A DNA stretch of 44,802 nt, from positions 1 through 44,802 of the forward strand of contig JAHAZM010000061.1 of NCBI GenBank assembly GCA_018385275.1, read 5' to 3'. Numbering within the stretch: the stretch's first letter is position 1; every line of letters starts with the position of its first letter. The notes under the pieces are model-generated. The model was given only the letters and a program-made list of their open reading frames with translations. It was not told where the DNA came from and did no database searches. Below are positions 9,693 to 17,738 of this stretch, one piece after another. The position numbers were made by a program, and so were the translations under genes. The DNA is from Eubacteriales bacterium (GTDB taxonomy: Bacteria; Bacillota; Clostridia; Christensenellales; MB2-83).

Positions 9693-9745
9693 ATATCATG
9701 AGAAGTAATAGGAAATTCGTTTCAAAGAATTGGCCATTCGTTTCA
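9693..9745 (-). repeat. Upstream region of paralog 3: conserved block plus ATTCGTTTCA direct repeat with 21-bp period
   Basis: 9693-9715 (plus strand ATATCATGAGAAG, then TAATAGGAAA) matches the block upstream of paralog 1. ATTCGTTTCA occurs at 9715-9724 and again at 9736-9745, exactly 21 bp (two helical turns) apart. Same-face direct repeats of this period suit a dimeric activator such as an AraC-type regulator; that last step is inference. Confidence 0.45.
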
Positions 9746-9806
9746 TTGTTGAATGACTCGCTTCTGAATAAAAAATCTCTATAAAAAGAGCGCGCGTGAC
9801 GCGGAG

Positions 9807-9828
9807 CGCCGGGAAACCGGTGTTTTTT
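9807..9828 (+). terminator. Orphan plus-strand terminator-like hairpin
   Basis: CGCCGG (9807-9812), GAAA tetraloop, CCGGTG (9817-9822), then T6. No plus-strand gene ends here. A weak TTGTTG / TAAAAA pair with 17-bp spacing (9746-9774) lies just upstream, so a very short plus-strand RNA is conceivable. Confidence 0.4.
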
Positions 9829-9840
9829 ATTCTTAGTTGG

Positions 9841-9871
9841 AAAACGAGCAGGTCGATATGACCTGCTCGTT
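9841..9871 (-). terminator. Hairpin terminator of solute-binding protein gene 4
   Basis: Perfect 12-bp stem: AACGAGCAGGTC (9843-9854), 5-nt loop, GACCTGCTCGTT (9860-9871). On the minus strand it is followed only by TTCC, so the T-tract is short; further hairpins lie downstream. Confidence 0.7.
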
Positions 9872-9887
9872 AAAACATGAGAACAAA

Positions 9888-11321
9888 TTATTTCGTAAAG
9901 TCGTAGTAGCTGTCGATCATACTCTGCACGACCGGAGCGATCTCAGACAGATACTCCTGCGGGGTCTTCGTGCCGCTGAGAACGTCGATGATGTTGAACT
10001 GGAAACCGTTGTGCGACAATTCCTGGTTGCGGGTGGGGATCACGTTGGTGCGCTCGAAAACTCTGTCCAGGAAATACCGGCTGCCTTCGTCGTAGATCCG
10101 GTTTTCCGCTTCGAGCCAGTAGCACTCGGCCTCATCCTCGGGGCTGGCGTACAGGCAGGTGGCGTACAGATAATACAGGTCGGCCACGGCGGATTCAAAC
10201 TCTTTGTCCGAGTGGTTGTAGATCACGTTGCCGCGATACATCGAGTCGTTGAGATAGTACTCGGTCTGACCGTCGGCCAGCGGGATGCAGAATACGCCGT
10301 ACGGATCAGCCATTCCGGAAGCGAAATAAGCCCATGTTCTCTGGAAGATCTCGACGTGGAAACCGAGCGATCCGTTCATGAAATCGGCCGCGGCGTCGCC
10401 GTAATAGGTTCCGTTCGCGTCGACCATGTTGCGGGAGGCGCCGCTCCTGACCATGTTGGCGAAGAACGTCAGCGTGTCGAGCACGCCCTGGTCATACGAG
10501 AAATACATCTTACCGTTTTCATCGGTCTTGATGACGTTGGTGCCGGCCGAAACAAAGAACGAAGTGGTCCAGTTATAATCGGAAGCCTGGCAGCCGTAAA
10601 TATCGGGGATGTCGTCGTGGTTCAGGTCGGCCGTGACCTTCTGAGCGGCTTCGGCGAACTTGGACCAGGTCCATTCCTTATTCTCCTGAGCGGCGTACAG
10701 CTCGTCAATATCGACGCCGCGGATCTTAAGCAGGGTCTTGTTGGCAAACAGCGCGTCAACATAATGGTATTTCCACAGCTCCTGGATCTTGGGAGTGAGA
10801 CCGTACTGAGTGCCGTTGATGTTCCACTGCGCCTTGGTGCTCGGTTCCCAACGCGCGTCGTCATATTTGATCTTATCTTTATAAGTATCGAGCGGAACGA
10901 AGATGCCGGCGCTGGCCATCGGGACGATCTGATGGCACATGATGCCGCTGCCGATGTCTGCGATGGGCGCTCCGACGAGGGCCGACGCGTCGATCTCGGC
11001 CTGACGGGTCGGATAGACCCATTCGATCGTGCAGTTGTAGCGCGATTGGATTTCATCAATCAGGGCGTACGTGCGGGCAAAGTCTTCTCTTTGCTCAAAT
11101 ACGGCGTGATAAGAAGAAATCACGAAATTCTTCCCGCCGAAGTCGTACGCGCCCGCTTCCGGCAGATCAAACGTATACGAGCTCGGATTGATGATGCTTC
11201 CCGTTTTGGTCGGCGCGGCGGTAGGCGGTGCGGCGGTGGGATTCGTCGGCTGGCAGCTTGCCAGCAGGAAGACGGCTACCAGGATCGCGCTGATAAGAAA
11301 GAGCGATTTTTTTGTTAACAT
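9888..11321 (-). CDS. Lipoprotein extracellular solute-binding protein, paralog 4 of 4
   Basis: 477 aa from the ATG at 11321. The track start (GTG at 11330) lies within the GAGGTG ribosome binding site, so I moved it three codons in. Signal peptide with lipobox LASC, linker PTAAPPTAAPTKTG, and the common solute-binding domain with DLNHDDIPDIYG. Most of the protein matches paralog 3, but the central segment (EPSTK, YGLTPKIQELWKYHYV) matches paralog 1, and the DNA follows the same pattern (TGGTATTTCCACAGCTCCTG is shared with paralog 1). It is the first gene of the array in transcription direction and has the best promoter. Likely a receptor for an ABC sugar or oligosaccharide importer encoded elsewhere; ligand not determinable. 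Confidence 0.85.
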   Translation of the reverse strand: MLTKKSLFLISAILVAVFLLASCQPTNPTAAPPTAAPTKTGSIINPSSYTFDLPEAGAYDFGGKNFVISSYHAVFEQREDFARTYALIDEIQSRYNCTIEWVYPTRQAEIDASALVGAPIADIGSGIMCHQIVPMASAGIFVPLDTYKDKIKYDDARWEPSTKAQWNINGTQYGLTPKIQELWKYHYVDALFANKTLLKIRGVDIDELYAAQENKEWTWSKFAEAAQKVTADLNHDDIPDIYGCQASDYNWTTSFFVSAGTNVIKTDENGKMYFSYDQGVLDTLTFFANMVRSGASRNMVDANGTYYGDAAADFMNGSLGFHVEIFQRTWAYFASGMADPYGVFCIPLADGQTEYYLNDSMYRGNVIYNHSDKEFESAVADLYYLYATCLYASPEDEAECYWLEAENRIYDEGSRYFLDRVFERTNVIPTRNQELSHNGFQFNIIDVLSGTKTPQEYLSEIAPVVQSMIDSYYDFTK

Positions 11322-11341
11322 TTTCTTCACCTCTATACTGG

Positions 11342-11370
11342 ATTATATAAAAAACAAATTATAAAGTCAA
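11342..11370 (-). promoter_or_regulatory. Sigma-A-type promoter of solute-binding protein gene 4
   Basis: Minus strand: TTGACT (11370-11365), 17-bp spacer, TATAAT (11347-11342). Near-consensus. Confidence 0.88.
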
Positions 11371-11481
11371 TAGCCAATGTCGCTTTTTCAAAAGAGATTA
11401 GAAAATGATAAACACCCGTGAATTTTGTACAACACTGACCGAAAAACAGGGGTGCGCTGCGGTGAAGACAGGATATTTAAG

Positions 11482-11510
11482 TTGACAAAAACCGATCTTT
11501 ATGAAATAAT
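11482..11510 (+). promoter_or_regulatory. Sigma-A-type promoter of the pyr operon
   Basis: TTGACA (11482-11487), 17-bp spacer, AATAAT (11505-11510). Transcription would start near 11517, giving a leader of about 100 nt before pyrC. Confidence 0.85.
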
Positions 11511-11524
11511 ATCAAAGGTTAGAG

Positions 11525-11605
11525 CGATCTCCGACAGGGCGATCGGAACGGATGCGAGAGTTTTTTCAGCAGAGGATGACCTTGTCGGCGACAAGGTCTT
11601 TTTTT
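11525..11605 (+). promoter_or_regulatory. pyr operon leader: transcription attenuator with mutually exclusive antiterminator
   Basis: A textbook terminator, GACCTTGTC (11578-11586) GGC GACAAGGTC (11590-11598) plus T7, ends one base before the pyrC ribosome binding site GGAGG. Upstream, CGACAGGG (11532-11539) can pair with CCTTGTCG (11580-11587) over 8 bp including one G-T pair, which would disrupt the terminator. CGACAGGG itself lies inside a third hairpin closed by CGATC (11525-11529) and GATCG (11541-11545). The three-way logic and the UCCGACAGG loop resemble PyrR-controlled pyr leaders, where UMP-bound PyrR stabilises the anti-antiterminator. PyrR control is inference; no pyrR is in the window. 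Confidence 0.75.
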
Positions 11606-11617
11606 GGAGGATGCGGC

Positions 11618-12856
11618 ATGACGGCGGCTTACAAAAACGCGAGAGTCTACAGAGACGGAAAGTTTGTTGCCGGCGATATTGTCATTCGAAACGGGAGACC
11701 TGATTTTTCGACTGATTTGTCCGGCTCCCGTGCCGGAATCGAAAACTGTATCGTGATACCCGGTCTGGCAGATGTACACGTACATTTGCGGGAACCGGGT
11801 TTTTTTTATAAAGAATCGATCCGTACCGGCACGCTGGCGGCGGCGCACGGCGGTTTCACGGCCGTGTGCGCGATGCCGAATCTTTCGCCTGTGCCGGACG
11901 GCGTCGATCATTTGGAGGAAGAGAGAAGAATCATCCGTTCGGACGCGGTCGTCCGTGTGTTCCCGTACGGAGCCGTTACCGTCGGCGAACAAGGAGAAGC
12001 CCTCTCGGACATGGCGGGGATGGCGCCGTACGTCTGCGGCTTTTCCGACGACGGCCGCGGCGTTCAGAGTGAAAAACGGATGAGAGAGGCTATGACGGAA
12101 GCGGCGCGTCTGGGGAAGGTGCTGGCCGCGCACTGCGAAGTCAACGATCTGCTCCGCGGCGGGTATATCCATGACGGAGAATACGCGCGCCGCCACGGAC
12201 ACCGGGGTATTTGCAGCGCAAGCGAATACGAGCAGGTCGATCGAGATCTCCGCCTGGCCAAACAGACCGGCTGCGCTTATCACGTATGTCATGTTTCCAC
12301 CGCCGAAAGCGTGGCACTGATCCGCCGCGCCAAAGCGGACGGCGTGAACGTCACCTGCGAGACCGCGCCGCATTATCTGATCCTGACGGAGGACGATCTG
12401 CAGGAGGACGGCCGCTTCAAAATGAATCCGCCCCTGCGTACGCGCTTTGACAGAGAAGCGCTGATCGAGGGACTTCTGGACGGAACGATCGATATGATCG
12501 CCACCGATCACGCGCCGCACGGCGCCGAGGAAAAGAGCCGCGGTCTGGCCGGCAGCCCGATGGGCGTCGTGGGTCTGGAATGCGCGTTTGCGCTGATGTA
12601 TACGGAGTTTGTTCAGCCGGGGATTCTGTCGTTGGAGAAACTGATCGAGCTGATGGCGGTCAATCCGAAAAAACGCTTCGGGATCGATACGGAAGAGGAC
12701 TTTACGGTCTTTGAGCTTGCCGAACCGTTTACCGTCGATCCGGAGACGTTCCTCTCGAAAGGCAGAGCGACGCCGTTTGCCGGCAGAAAGGTCTATGGCA
12801 AATGTCTGCTGACGGTTTGTCGGGGAACGGAAGCTTATTCTGCAGGAAGAGGCTGA
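11618..12856 (+). CDS. pyrC: Dihydroorotase
   Basis: 412 aa. I use the ATG at 11618, 7 nt after GGAGG; the track start at 11552 lies upstream of the attenuator terminator and cannot be right. Zinc-amidohydrolase motifs are in order: DVHVHLREPG (metal-binding HxH, residues about 50-59), a His-containing AAHCEVND segment, VCHVSTAES, and TDHAPHG with the catalytic Asp. This is the class I (PyrC/AllB-like) dihydroorotase of Gram-positive bacteria. It closes carbamoyl-aspartate to dihydroorotate in the cytosol, the third step of UMP synthesis. First gene of the pyr operon, directly behind the leader; carB follows after 35 bp. Confidence 0.95.
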   Translation: MTAAYKNARVYRDGKFVAGDIVIRNGRPDFSTDLSGSRAGIENCIVIPGLADVHVHLREPGFFYKESIRTGTLAAAHGGFTAVCAMPNLSPVPDGVDHLEEERRIIRSDAVVRVFPYGAVTVGEQGEALSDMAGMAPYVCGFSDDGRGVQSEKRMREAMTEAARLGKVLAAHCEVNDLLRGGYIHDGEYARRHGHRGICSASEYEQVDRDLRLAKQTGCAYHVCHVSTAESVALIRRAKADGVNVTCETAPHYLILTEDDLQEDGRFKMNPPLRTRFDREALIEGLLDGTIDMIATDHAPHGAEEKSRGLAGSPMGVVGLECAFALMYTEFVQPGILSLEKLIELMAVNPKKRFGIDTEEDFTVFELAEPFTVDPETFLSKGRATPFAGRKVYGKCLLTVCRGTEAYSAGRG

Positions 12857-12891
12857 AAAAGTAAGAACAGTTTCATAAAAGGAGAAAGAAT

Positions 12892-15800
12892 ATGCCGAAA
12901 AGAACAGATCTGAAAAAAATCATGATTATCGGATCGGGCCCCATCGTGATCGGGCAGGCCGCCGAGTTTGATTACGCCGGAACGCAGGCTTGTCTGGCTT
13001 TGAAGGAAGAGGGGTATGAGGTGCTGCTTTGCAACTCCAACCCGGCTACGATTATGACGGACACCTCGATCGCGGACAAAGTCTACATGGAGCCTTTGAC
13101 GCTGGAGTATATCGCCAAGATCCTGCGCTATGAGCGTCCGAACGCCATTATTCCCGGCATCGGCGGACAGACCGGTCTGAATATGGCGATGCAGCTTGAG
13201 AAAAAAGGCATCCTTCGCGAGTGCCAGGTCGAATTGCTCGGCACCACCGCCGACAGCATCGAAGAAGCGGAGGATCGCGAAAAATTCAAGGAACTTTGCC
13301 AACGGATCGGGGAACCCGTTATTCCTTCCGAAATCACCTATGACGTGGAAGAAGCGAAAAAAGCCGCTCTCGACATCGGTTATCCGGTCGTCCTGCGGCC
13401 CGCGTTCACGCTCGGCGGTACGGGCGGCGGGTTTGCCGACAACGAGGAAGAGCTCGTTTCCATCGCCGTCAACGCCTTCAAACTCTCTCCCGTTCATCAG
13501 GTGCTGGTCGAAAAGAGCGTCAAGGGGTATAAGGAGATCGAGTTCGAGATGATGCGCGACGCGGCCGATCACGTCATCACGATCTGCGGGATGGAAAACG
13601 TCGATCCGGTCGGCGTGCATACCGGGGACTCCATCGTCGTCGCGCCGATCATGACGCTCAGCGACGCGGATCTGAAAATGCTCAACGACAGCGCCGTCAA
13701 GCTGATCCGCGCTCTGAAGATCAACGGCGGCTGCAACGTGCAGTTCGCGCTCGATCCGTTCTCGAGCCGCTATTATCTCATTGAAGTCAATCCGCGCGTT
13801 TCCCGTTCGTCGGCGCTGGCCTCCAAAGCCAGCGGATATCCGATCGCCAAGGTCACGGCCAAGATCGCGGTGGGCATGACGCTTGACGAGATCGCGCTGG
13901 CCAATACCAACGCCGCTGCCGCGCCGTCGCTCGATTACGTCGTCGCGAAGTTTCCGCGTTTTCCCTTTGATAAATTTACCGCCGCCTCCAACAAGCTCGG
14001 CACCCAGATGAAAGCGACCGGCGAGGTCATGAGTATCGGCTCCAATCTCGAGGAGTGCATGCTCAAAGCCGTCCGCAGTCTGGAAATCGGCGCGGATCAT
14101 TTTTACCTGAAAAAATTCGACGGCATGTCGAAAGAAGAGCTTCTCGATTACATCAGGGATTTCCGCCACGATCTGATTTTTGCCGTGGCGCAGTTGCTGC
14201 GTCTCGGTGCGACGGTCGACGAACTGTATCCGATCACGATGATCACGCCGTATTTTCTTGAATCCGTTCGCCGTATCGTCGAGTATGAAACCGTTCTCTC
14301 CGGCCGTCCCGGCGATCTGACCGTACTCAGAAAAGCCAAGGAGATGGGCTTTGCCGACTCCTATATCGCAAAAAAATGGCATATGCCGGAAACGGAGGTT
14401 TTCGCTCTGCGCCGGGACAACGGGATCATGCCGGTTTACCGCATGGCCGACACGCTGCATACCGGAGCCTATATCCCGTATTTTTACTCTTCCTATACCG
14501 GCGAAAACCGCAGCGTCGTTACGACGAAGAAGAAAATCGTCGTGCTCGGCGCCGGTCCCATCCGTATCGGGCAGGGCGTGGAATTCGATTATTCGACCGT
14601 TCACGCGGTTTGGACGATCCGCCGCTCCGGCTACGAAGCCATCATCATCAACAATAACCCTGAAACGGTCTCCACGGACTACACGACGGCCGATAAGCTG
14701 TACTTTGAACCTTTGACGCCGGAAGACGTCATGAACATCATCGAGCTGGAGAAACCCGAGGGCGTTATCGCCACGCTGGGCGGGCAGACCGCCGTCAATC
14801 TGGCCAAACCTCTGGCACGCCGCGGCGTCCGCATCATCGGCACGGACTGCGACGCCATCGACAGAGCCGAAGACCGCGATCTGTTTGAAAAACTCCTCAG
14901 CGAGTTGGACATTCCTCAGCCTGACGGCCGCGCCGTCACCAATATCGCCGACGGCGTGAAAGCCGCGGCCGAGATCGGATACCCGGTCCTGGTCCGTCCT
15001 TCCTTCGTGCTGGGCGGACGGGCCATGCAGATCGTGGCCAACGAGGCCCAACTTCGCCGCTATCTGAAAAATGCCGTCGAGATCGACGAGGATAAGCCCG
15101 TTCTGGTCGACCGGTATATCGAGGGTAAGGAAGTAGAGGTCGACGCCATCTGCGACGGCCGCGACGTCTTCATTCCCGGTATCATGGAACTGGTGGAGCG
15201 CACGGGGATCCATTCGGGCGACTCCATCAGCGTTTATCCGTCCTTCAGTATCAGCAACAAAGTCAAGGGCACCATCTGCCGCTATGCTAAAAAGCTCGGC
15301 GTCGCCATCGGCATCGTCGGCCTGTACAATATCCAGTTCATCGTGGATAAGGACGAGAACGTCTATATCATCGAGGTCAATCCCCGTTCCTCGCGCACGG
15401 TGCCGTTCCTGTCCAAATCCACCGGCTACAGCCTGGCCGACATCGCTACCAAGGTCATGCTGGGCGACTCGCTCAAGGAGCTGGGCTACTTCGATCTGTA
15501 TCCGGAGGAAAAGAAACGCTGGTACGTCAAAGCTCCCGTCTTCTCTTTCAACAAGATCAAGGGTCTCGACGCGTATCTGTCGCCGGAAATGAAATCCACC
15601 GGCGAAGCCATCGGTTACGACAACAAGCTCAACCGTGCGCTGTACAAAGCGCTTCAGGCCTCCGGCATGAAGATCCAGAACTATGGCACGGTCCTCGTTA
15701 CGGTCGCGGAGCGGGACAAAGAAGCGGCTCTGCCGCTCATCGAACGCTTCTACAACCTCGGTTTCAATATCGAGGCGACGAAAGGAACGGCGGATTTCCT

Positions 15801-16065
15801 CAAGCGCCACGGCATCCGCACCCGCATCCTGAAAAAGGTCAGCGAGGGCAGCGACGAGATCCCGGCGGCGCTTCGTCAGGGTCATATCGCTTATGTCATC
15901 AATACGAGCGACGTGGCCGCCGACGGTCAGAACACCGACGGCTATCGGATCCGCACGATCTCGACCGAAAACAATATCACCATGTTCACCGCGCTGGATA
16001 CCGTGGCGGTGCTGCTTGACGTGCTGGAGGAAACCACGCTCTGCGTTTCCACCATTGACGCCTGA
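12892..16065 (+). CDS. carB: Carbamoyl-phosphate synthase large subunit
   Basis: 1057 aa, full length; RBS AAAAGGAG before the ATG at 12892. Two homologous halves are visible: the N-terminal carboxyphosphate half (IGSGPIVIGQAAEFDYAG near residue 12; ATP-grasp to about 400), an oligomerisation region, then the carbamoyl-phosphate half beginning at LGAGPIRIGQGVEFDYS (about residue 558). The last ~130 residues form the MGS-like allosteric domain that binds UMP/ornithine effectors. It makes carbamoyl phosphate from bicarbonate, ammonia and two ATP. The small glutaminase subunit gene carA, usually adjacent, is not in this operon or window, so glutamine-derived ammonia must depend on a distant carA. 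A 1272-aa ORF on the opposite strand is a shadow. Confidence 0.97.
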   Translation: MPKRTDLKKIMIIGSGPIVIGQAAEFDYAGTQACLALKEEGYEVLLCNSNPATIMTDTSIADKVYMEPLTLEYIAKILRYERPNAIIPGIGGQTGLNMAMQLEKKGILRECQVELLGTTADSIEEAEDREKFKELCQRIGEPVIPSEITYDVEEAKKAALDIGYPVVLRPAFTLGGTGGGFADNEEELVSIAVNAFKLSPVHQVLVEKSVKGYKEIEFEMMRDAADHVITICGMENVDPVGVHTGDSIVVAPIMTLSDADLKMLNDSAVKLIRALKINGGCNVQFALDPFSSRYYLIEVNPRVSRSSALASKASGYPIAKVTAKIAVGMTLDEIALANTNAAAAPSLDYVVAKFPRFPFDKFTAASNKLGTQMKATGEVMSIGSNLEECMLKAVRSLEIGADHFYLKKFDGMSKEELLDYIRDFRHDLIFAVAQLLRLGATVDELYPITMITPYFLESVRRIVEYETVLSGRPGDLTVLRKAKEMGFADSYIAKKWHMPETEVFALRRDNGIMPVYRMADTLHTGAYIPYFYSSYTGENRSVVTTKKKIVVLGAGPIRIGQGVEFDYSTVHAVWTIRRSGYEAIIINNNPETVSTDYTTADKLYFEPLTPEDVMNIIELEKPEGVIATLGGQTAVNLAKPLARRGVRIIGTDCDAIDRAEDRDLFEKLLSELDIPQPDGRAVTNIADGVKAAAEIGYPVLVRPSFVLGGRAMQIVANEAQLRRYLKNAVEIDEDKPVLVDRYIEGKEVEVDAICDGRDVFIPGIMELVERTGIHSGDSISVYPSFSISNKVKGTICRYAKKLGVAIGIVGLYNIQFIVDKDENVYIIEVNPRSSRTVPFLSKSTGYSLADIATKVMLGDSLKELGYFDLYPEEKKRWYVKAPVFSFNKIKGLDAYLSPEMKSTGEAIGYDNKLNRALYKALQASGMKIQNYGTVLVTVAERDKEAALPLIERFYNLGFNIEATKGTADFLKRHGIRTRILKKVSEGSDEIPAALRQGHIAYVINTSDVAADGQNTDGYRIRTISTENNITMFTALDTVAVLLDVLEETTLCVSTIDA

Positions 16066-16074
16066 GGTGCGGCT

Positions 16075-16818
16075 ATGAAACAGATCGTCGCCGTCGTTGA
16101 AAAAAACCGATTGCTGGCGCGTGACACGTATGAAATGACGCTTTCGGGCGACTTCTGCGCCGTCACGACGCCCGGCCAGTTCGTTGACGTTAAACTGGAC
16201 GGATATTTCCTGCGCCGCCCCATTTCCGTCTGCGATTGCCGGGACGGCCGTCTTGTGCTGATCTATAAAGTCGTCGGCTCCGGCACGGAGACCATGTCCC
16301 GGATGAACACGGGCGAAAAACTGGACTTGCTGACCGGACTCGGGAACGGCTTTGATACGGCTCCGAGCGGAAACGAGCCGCTCCTGATCGGCGGCGGCGC
16401 CGGCGTTCCGCCGCTGTACTGGTTGGCCCGCAGACTGACAGAGGAGGGGAAGAACCCGCGCGTCATCCTCGGTTTCCGCACGTCGGACGATGTGTTTTAC
16501 GAGAAAGAATTCCGCGCTCTCGCTGTACCGGTTACGGTCGCGACCGAGAACGGCAGTTATGGGGTGAAGGGCTTCGTTACCGACGCGATGACCGCCGTTT
16601 CCTACAGTTATTATTACGCCTGCGGTCCCATGCCCATGTTCCGCGCAGTTCACGACACAGCCCGGACGGAAGGTCAGATGAGCTTTGAAGAACGGATGGG
16701 CTGCGGCTTCGGCGCCTGCATGGGCTGCAGCTGCCGCACGCTGACCGGAAGCAAAAGACTATGCAAAGACGGCCCCGTCTTATTGAGTAAGGAGGTCCTA
16801 TGGCAGACACAAGAGTGA
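16075..16818 (+). CDS. pyrK: Dihydroorotate dehydrogenase electron-transfer subunit (FAD and 2Fe-2S)
   Basis: 247 aa; the ATG at 16075 follows GAGGTG, 9 bp after carB. FAD-binding RRPISVCD near residue 45, NAD-binding GGGAGVPPLYWLARRL near residue 103, and a C-terminal cysteine cluster (CGFGACMGCSC followed by a Cys about 11 residues later) for the 2Fe-2S centre. Family: the PyrK subunit of class 1B dihydroorotate dehydrogenase passes electrons from PyrD FMN through 2Fe-2S and FAD to NAD+. This arrangement is usual in fermentative Bacillota, which lack a quinone route for PyrD. It overlaps pyrD by 19 nt, so translation is probably coupled and the heterotetramer made in fixed ratio. Confidence 0.95.
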   Translation: MKQIVAVVEKNRLLARDTYEMTLSGDFCAVTTPGQFVDVKLDGYFLRRPISVCDCRDGRLVLIYKVVGSGTETMSRMNTGEKLDLLTGLGNGFDTAPSGNEPLLIGGGAGVPPLYWLARRLTEEGKNPRVILGFRTSDDVFYEKEFRALAVPVTVATENGSYGVKGFVTDAMTAVSYSYYYACGPMPMFRAVHDTARTEGQMSFEERMGCGFGACMGCSCRTLTGSKRLCKDGPVLLSKEVLWQTQE

Positions 16819-17738
16819 GCCTCAGCGGCTGGACGCTGGACAACCCCGTCATTCCCGCCAGCGGGACCTTCGGCTACGGGCTGGAATTTGCCGAGTTGTA
16901 CGACATCGATTGCCTCGGGACCTTTTCGTTCAAAGGCACGACGCTCGAGCCGCGCTTCGGCAACCCGACGCCGCGCATCGCCGAATGTCCGGCCGGCATG
17001 CTCAATTCCGTCGGACTGCAGAACCCGGGCGTGGAAAGCGTGATTGCCGAAACGCTGCCCGCCCTGAAAAAAGTCTTTCATAAAAAAGTCATCGCCAATG
17101 TCAGCGGCTTTTCGGTCGACGAGTACGCCGCCGTATGCGCGCGCCTCGACCGGGAAGAGCAGGTGGGCCTGCTGGAAGTCAACGTCAGTTGCCCCAACGT
17201 TCGTCACGGCGGCATGAGCTTCGGTACGACGCCGGAGGCGGCCGCGGAAGTGACGCGCGCCGTCAAAGCCGTCACCCGCAAGCCCGTTTATATCAAACTG
17301 AGCCCCAACGTCACGGATATTGTTGCTGTCGCCGTCGCTTGTGAGAAAGCCGGCGCCGACGGATTGAGCCTTATCAATACGTTGCTCGGCATGCGGATCG
17401 ATCTGCGCCGCCGCCGTCCCGTGATCGCCAATACGATGGGCGGCCTGTCCGGCCGCGCGATCTTCCCCGTGGCGCTGAGGATGGTTTATCAGGTCTACGA
17501 AGCGGTCGATCTGCCCGTTATGGGTATGGGCGGCGTCGCCTCGGCGGAGGACGTGCTGGAAATGATGCTGGCCGGCGCGACGGCGGTGCAAATCGGCGCG
17601 GCCAACCTGACCGATCCGTACGTCTGCCGCGACGTTGTCCGGGACCTGCCGGCGGTGATGGAAAAATACGGCGTTACGAATCTGACCGATATGATAGGAG
17701 GCGCGCATCATGGCCAAAGACGTCATCATAGCCTGTGA
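16800..17738 (+). CDS. pyrD: Dihydroorotate dehydrogenase, class 1B catalytic subunit
   Basis: 312 aa; the ATG at 16800 follows AAGGAGG inside the pyrK 3' end. FMN-binding TIM barrel: ASGTFGYG near residue 20, SFKGTTLEPR, NSVGLQNPG, the catalytic-cysteine segment NVSCPNVRHGG (Cys is the class 1B catalytic base), and GMGGVASAEDV / GATAVQIGAAN phosphate-binding loops near the end. It oxidises dihydroorotate to orotate and hands electrons to PyrK. Most homologues end near DMIGGAH; here the frame runs about nine residues further because it overlaps the start of pyrF by 29 nt. The extra tail (HGQRRHHSL) is probably a by-product of that overlap rather than functional. Confidence 0.96.
   Translation: MADTRVSLSGWTLDNPVIPASGTFGYGLEFAELYDIDCLGTFSFKGTTLEPRFGNPTPRIAECPAGMLNSVGLQNPGVESVIAETLPALKKVFHKKVIANVSGFSVDEYAAVCARLDREEQVGLLEVNVSCPNVRHGGMSFGTTPEAAAEVTRAVKAVTRKPVYIKLSPNVTDIVAVAVACEKAGADGLSLINTLLGMRIDLRRRRPVIANTMGGLSGRAIFPVALRMVYQVYEAVDLPVMGMGGVASAEDVLEMMLAGATAVQIGAANLTDPYVCRDVVRDLPAVMEKYGVTNLTDMIGGAHHGQRRHHSL

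Noticed and set aside
8556-11318. Plus-strand ORFs of 360 and 493 aa opposite the solute-binding protein genes
   Set aside because: They mirror the paralogs on the minus strand, which have signal peptides, ribosome binding sites and terminators. Their mutual similarity simply reflects that of the real genes.
11552-11617. Longer PyrC start in the ORF track
   Set aside because: It would place the attenuator terminator within the coding region; GGAGG and the ATG at 11618 are the natural start.
12835-16653. 1272-aa ORF on the minus strand opposite carB and pyrK
   Set aside because: It exactly shadows carB, a certain gene with all motifs. It has no ribosome binding site, and its length follows from the rarity of TTA, CTA and TCA codons in the real genes.
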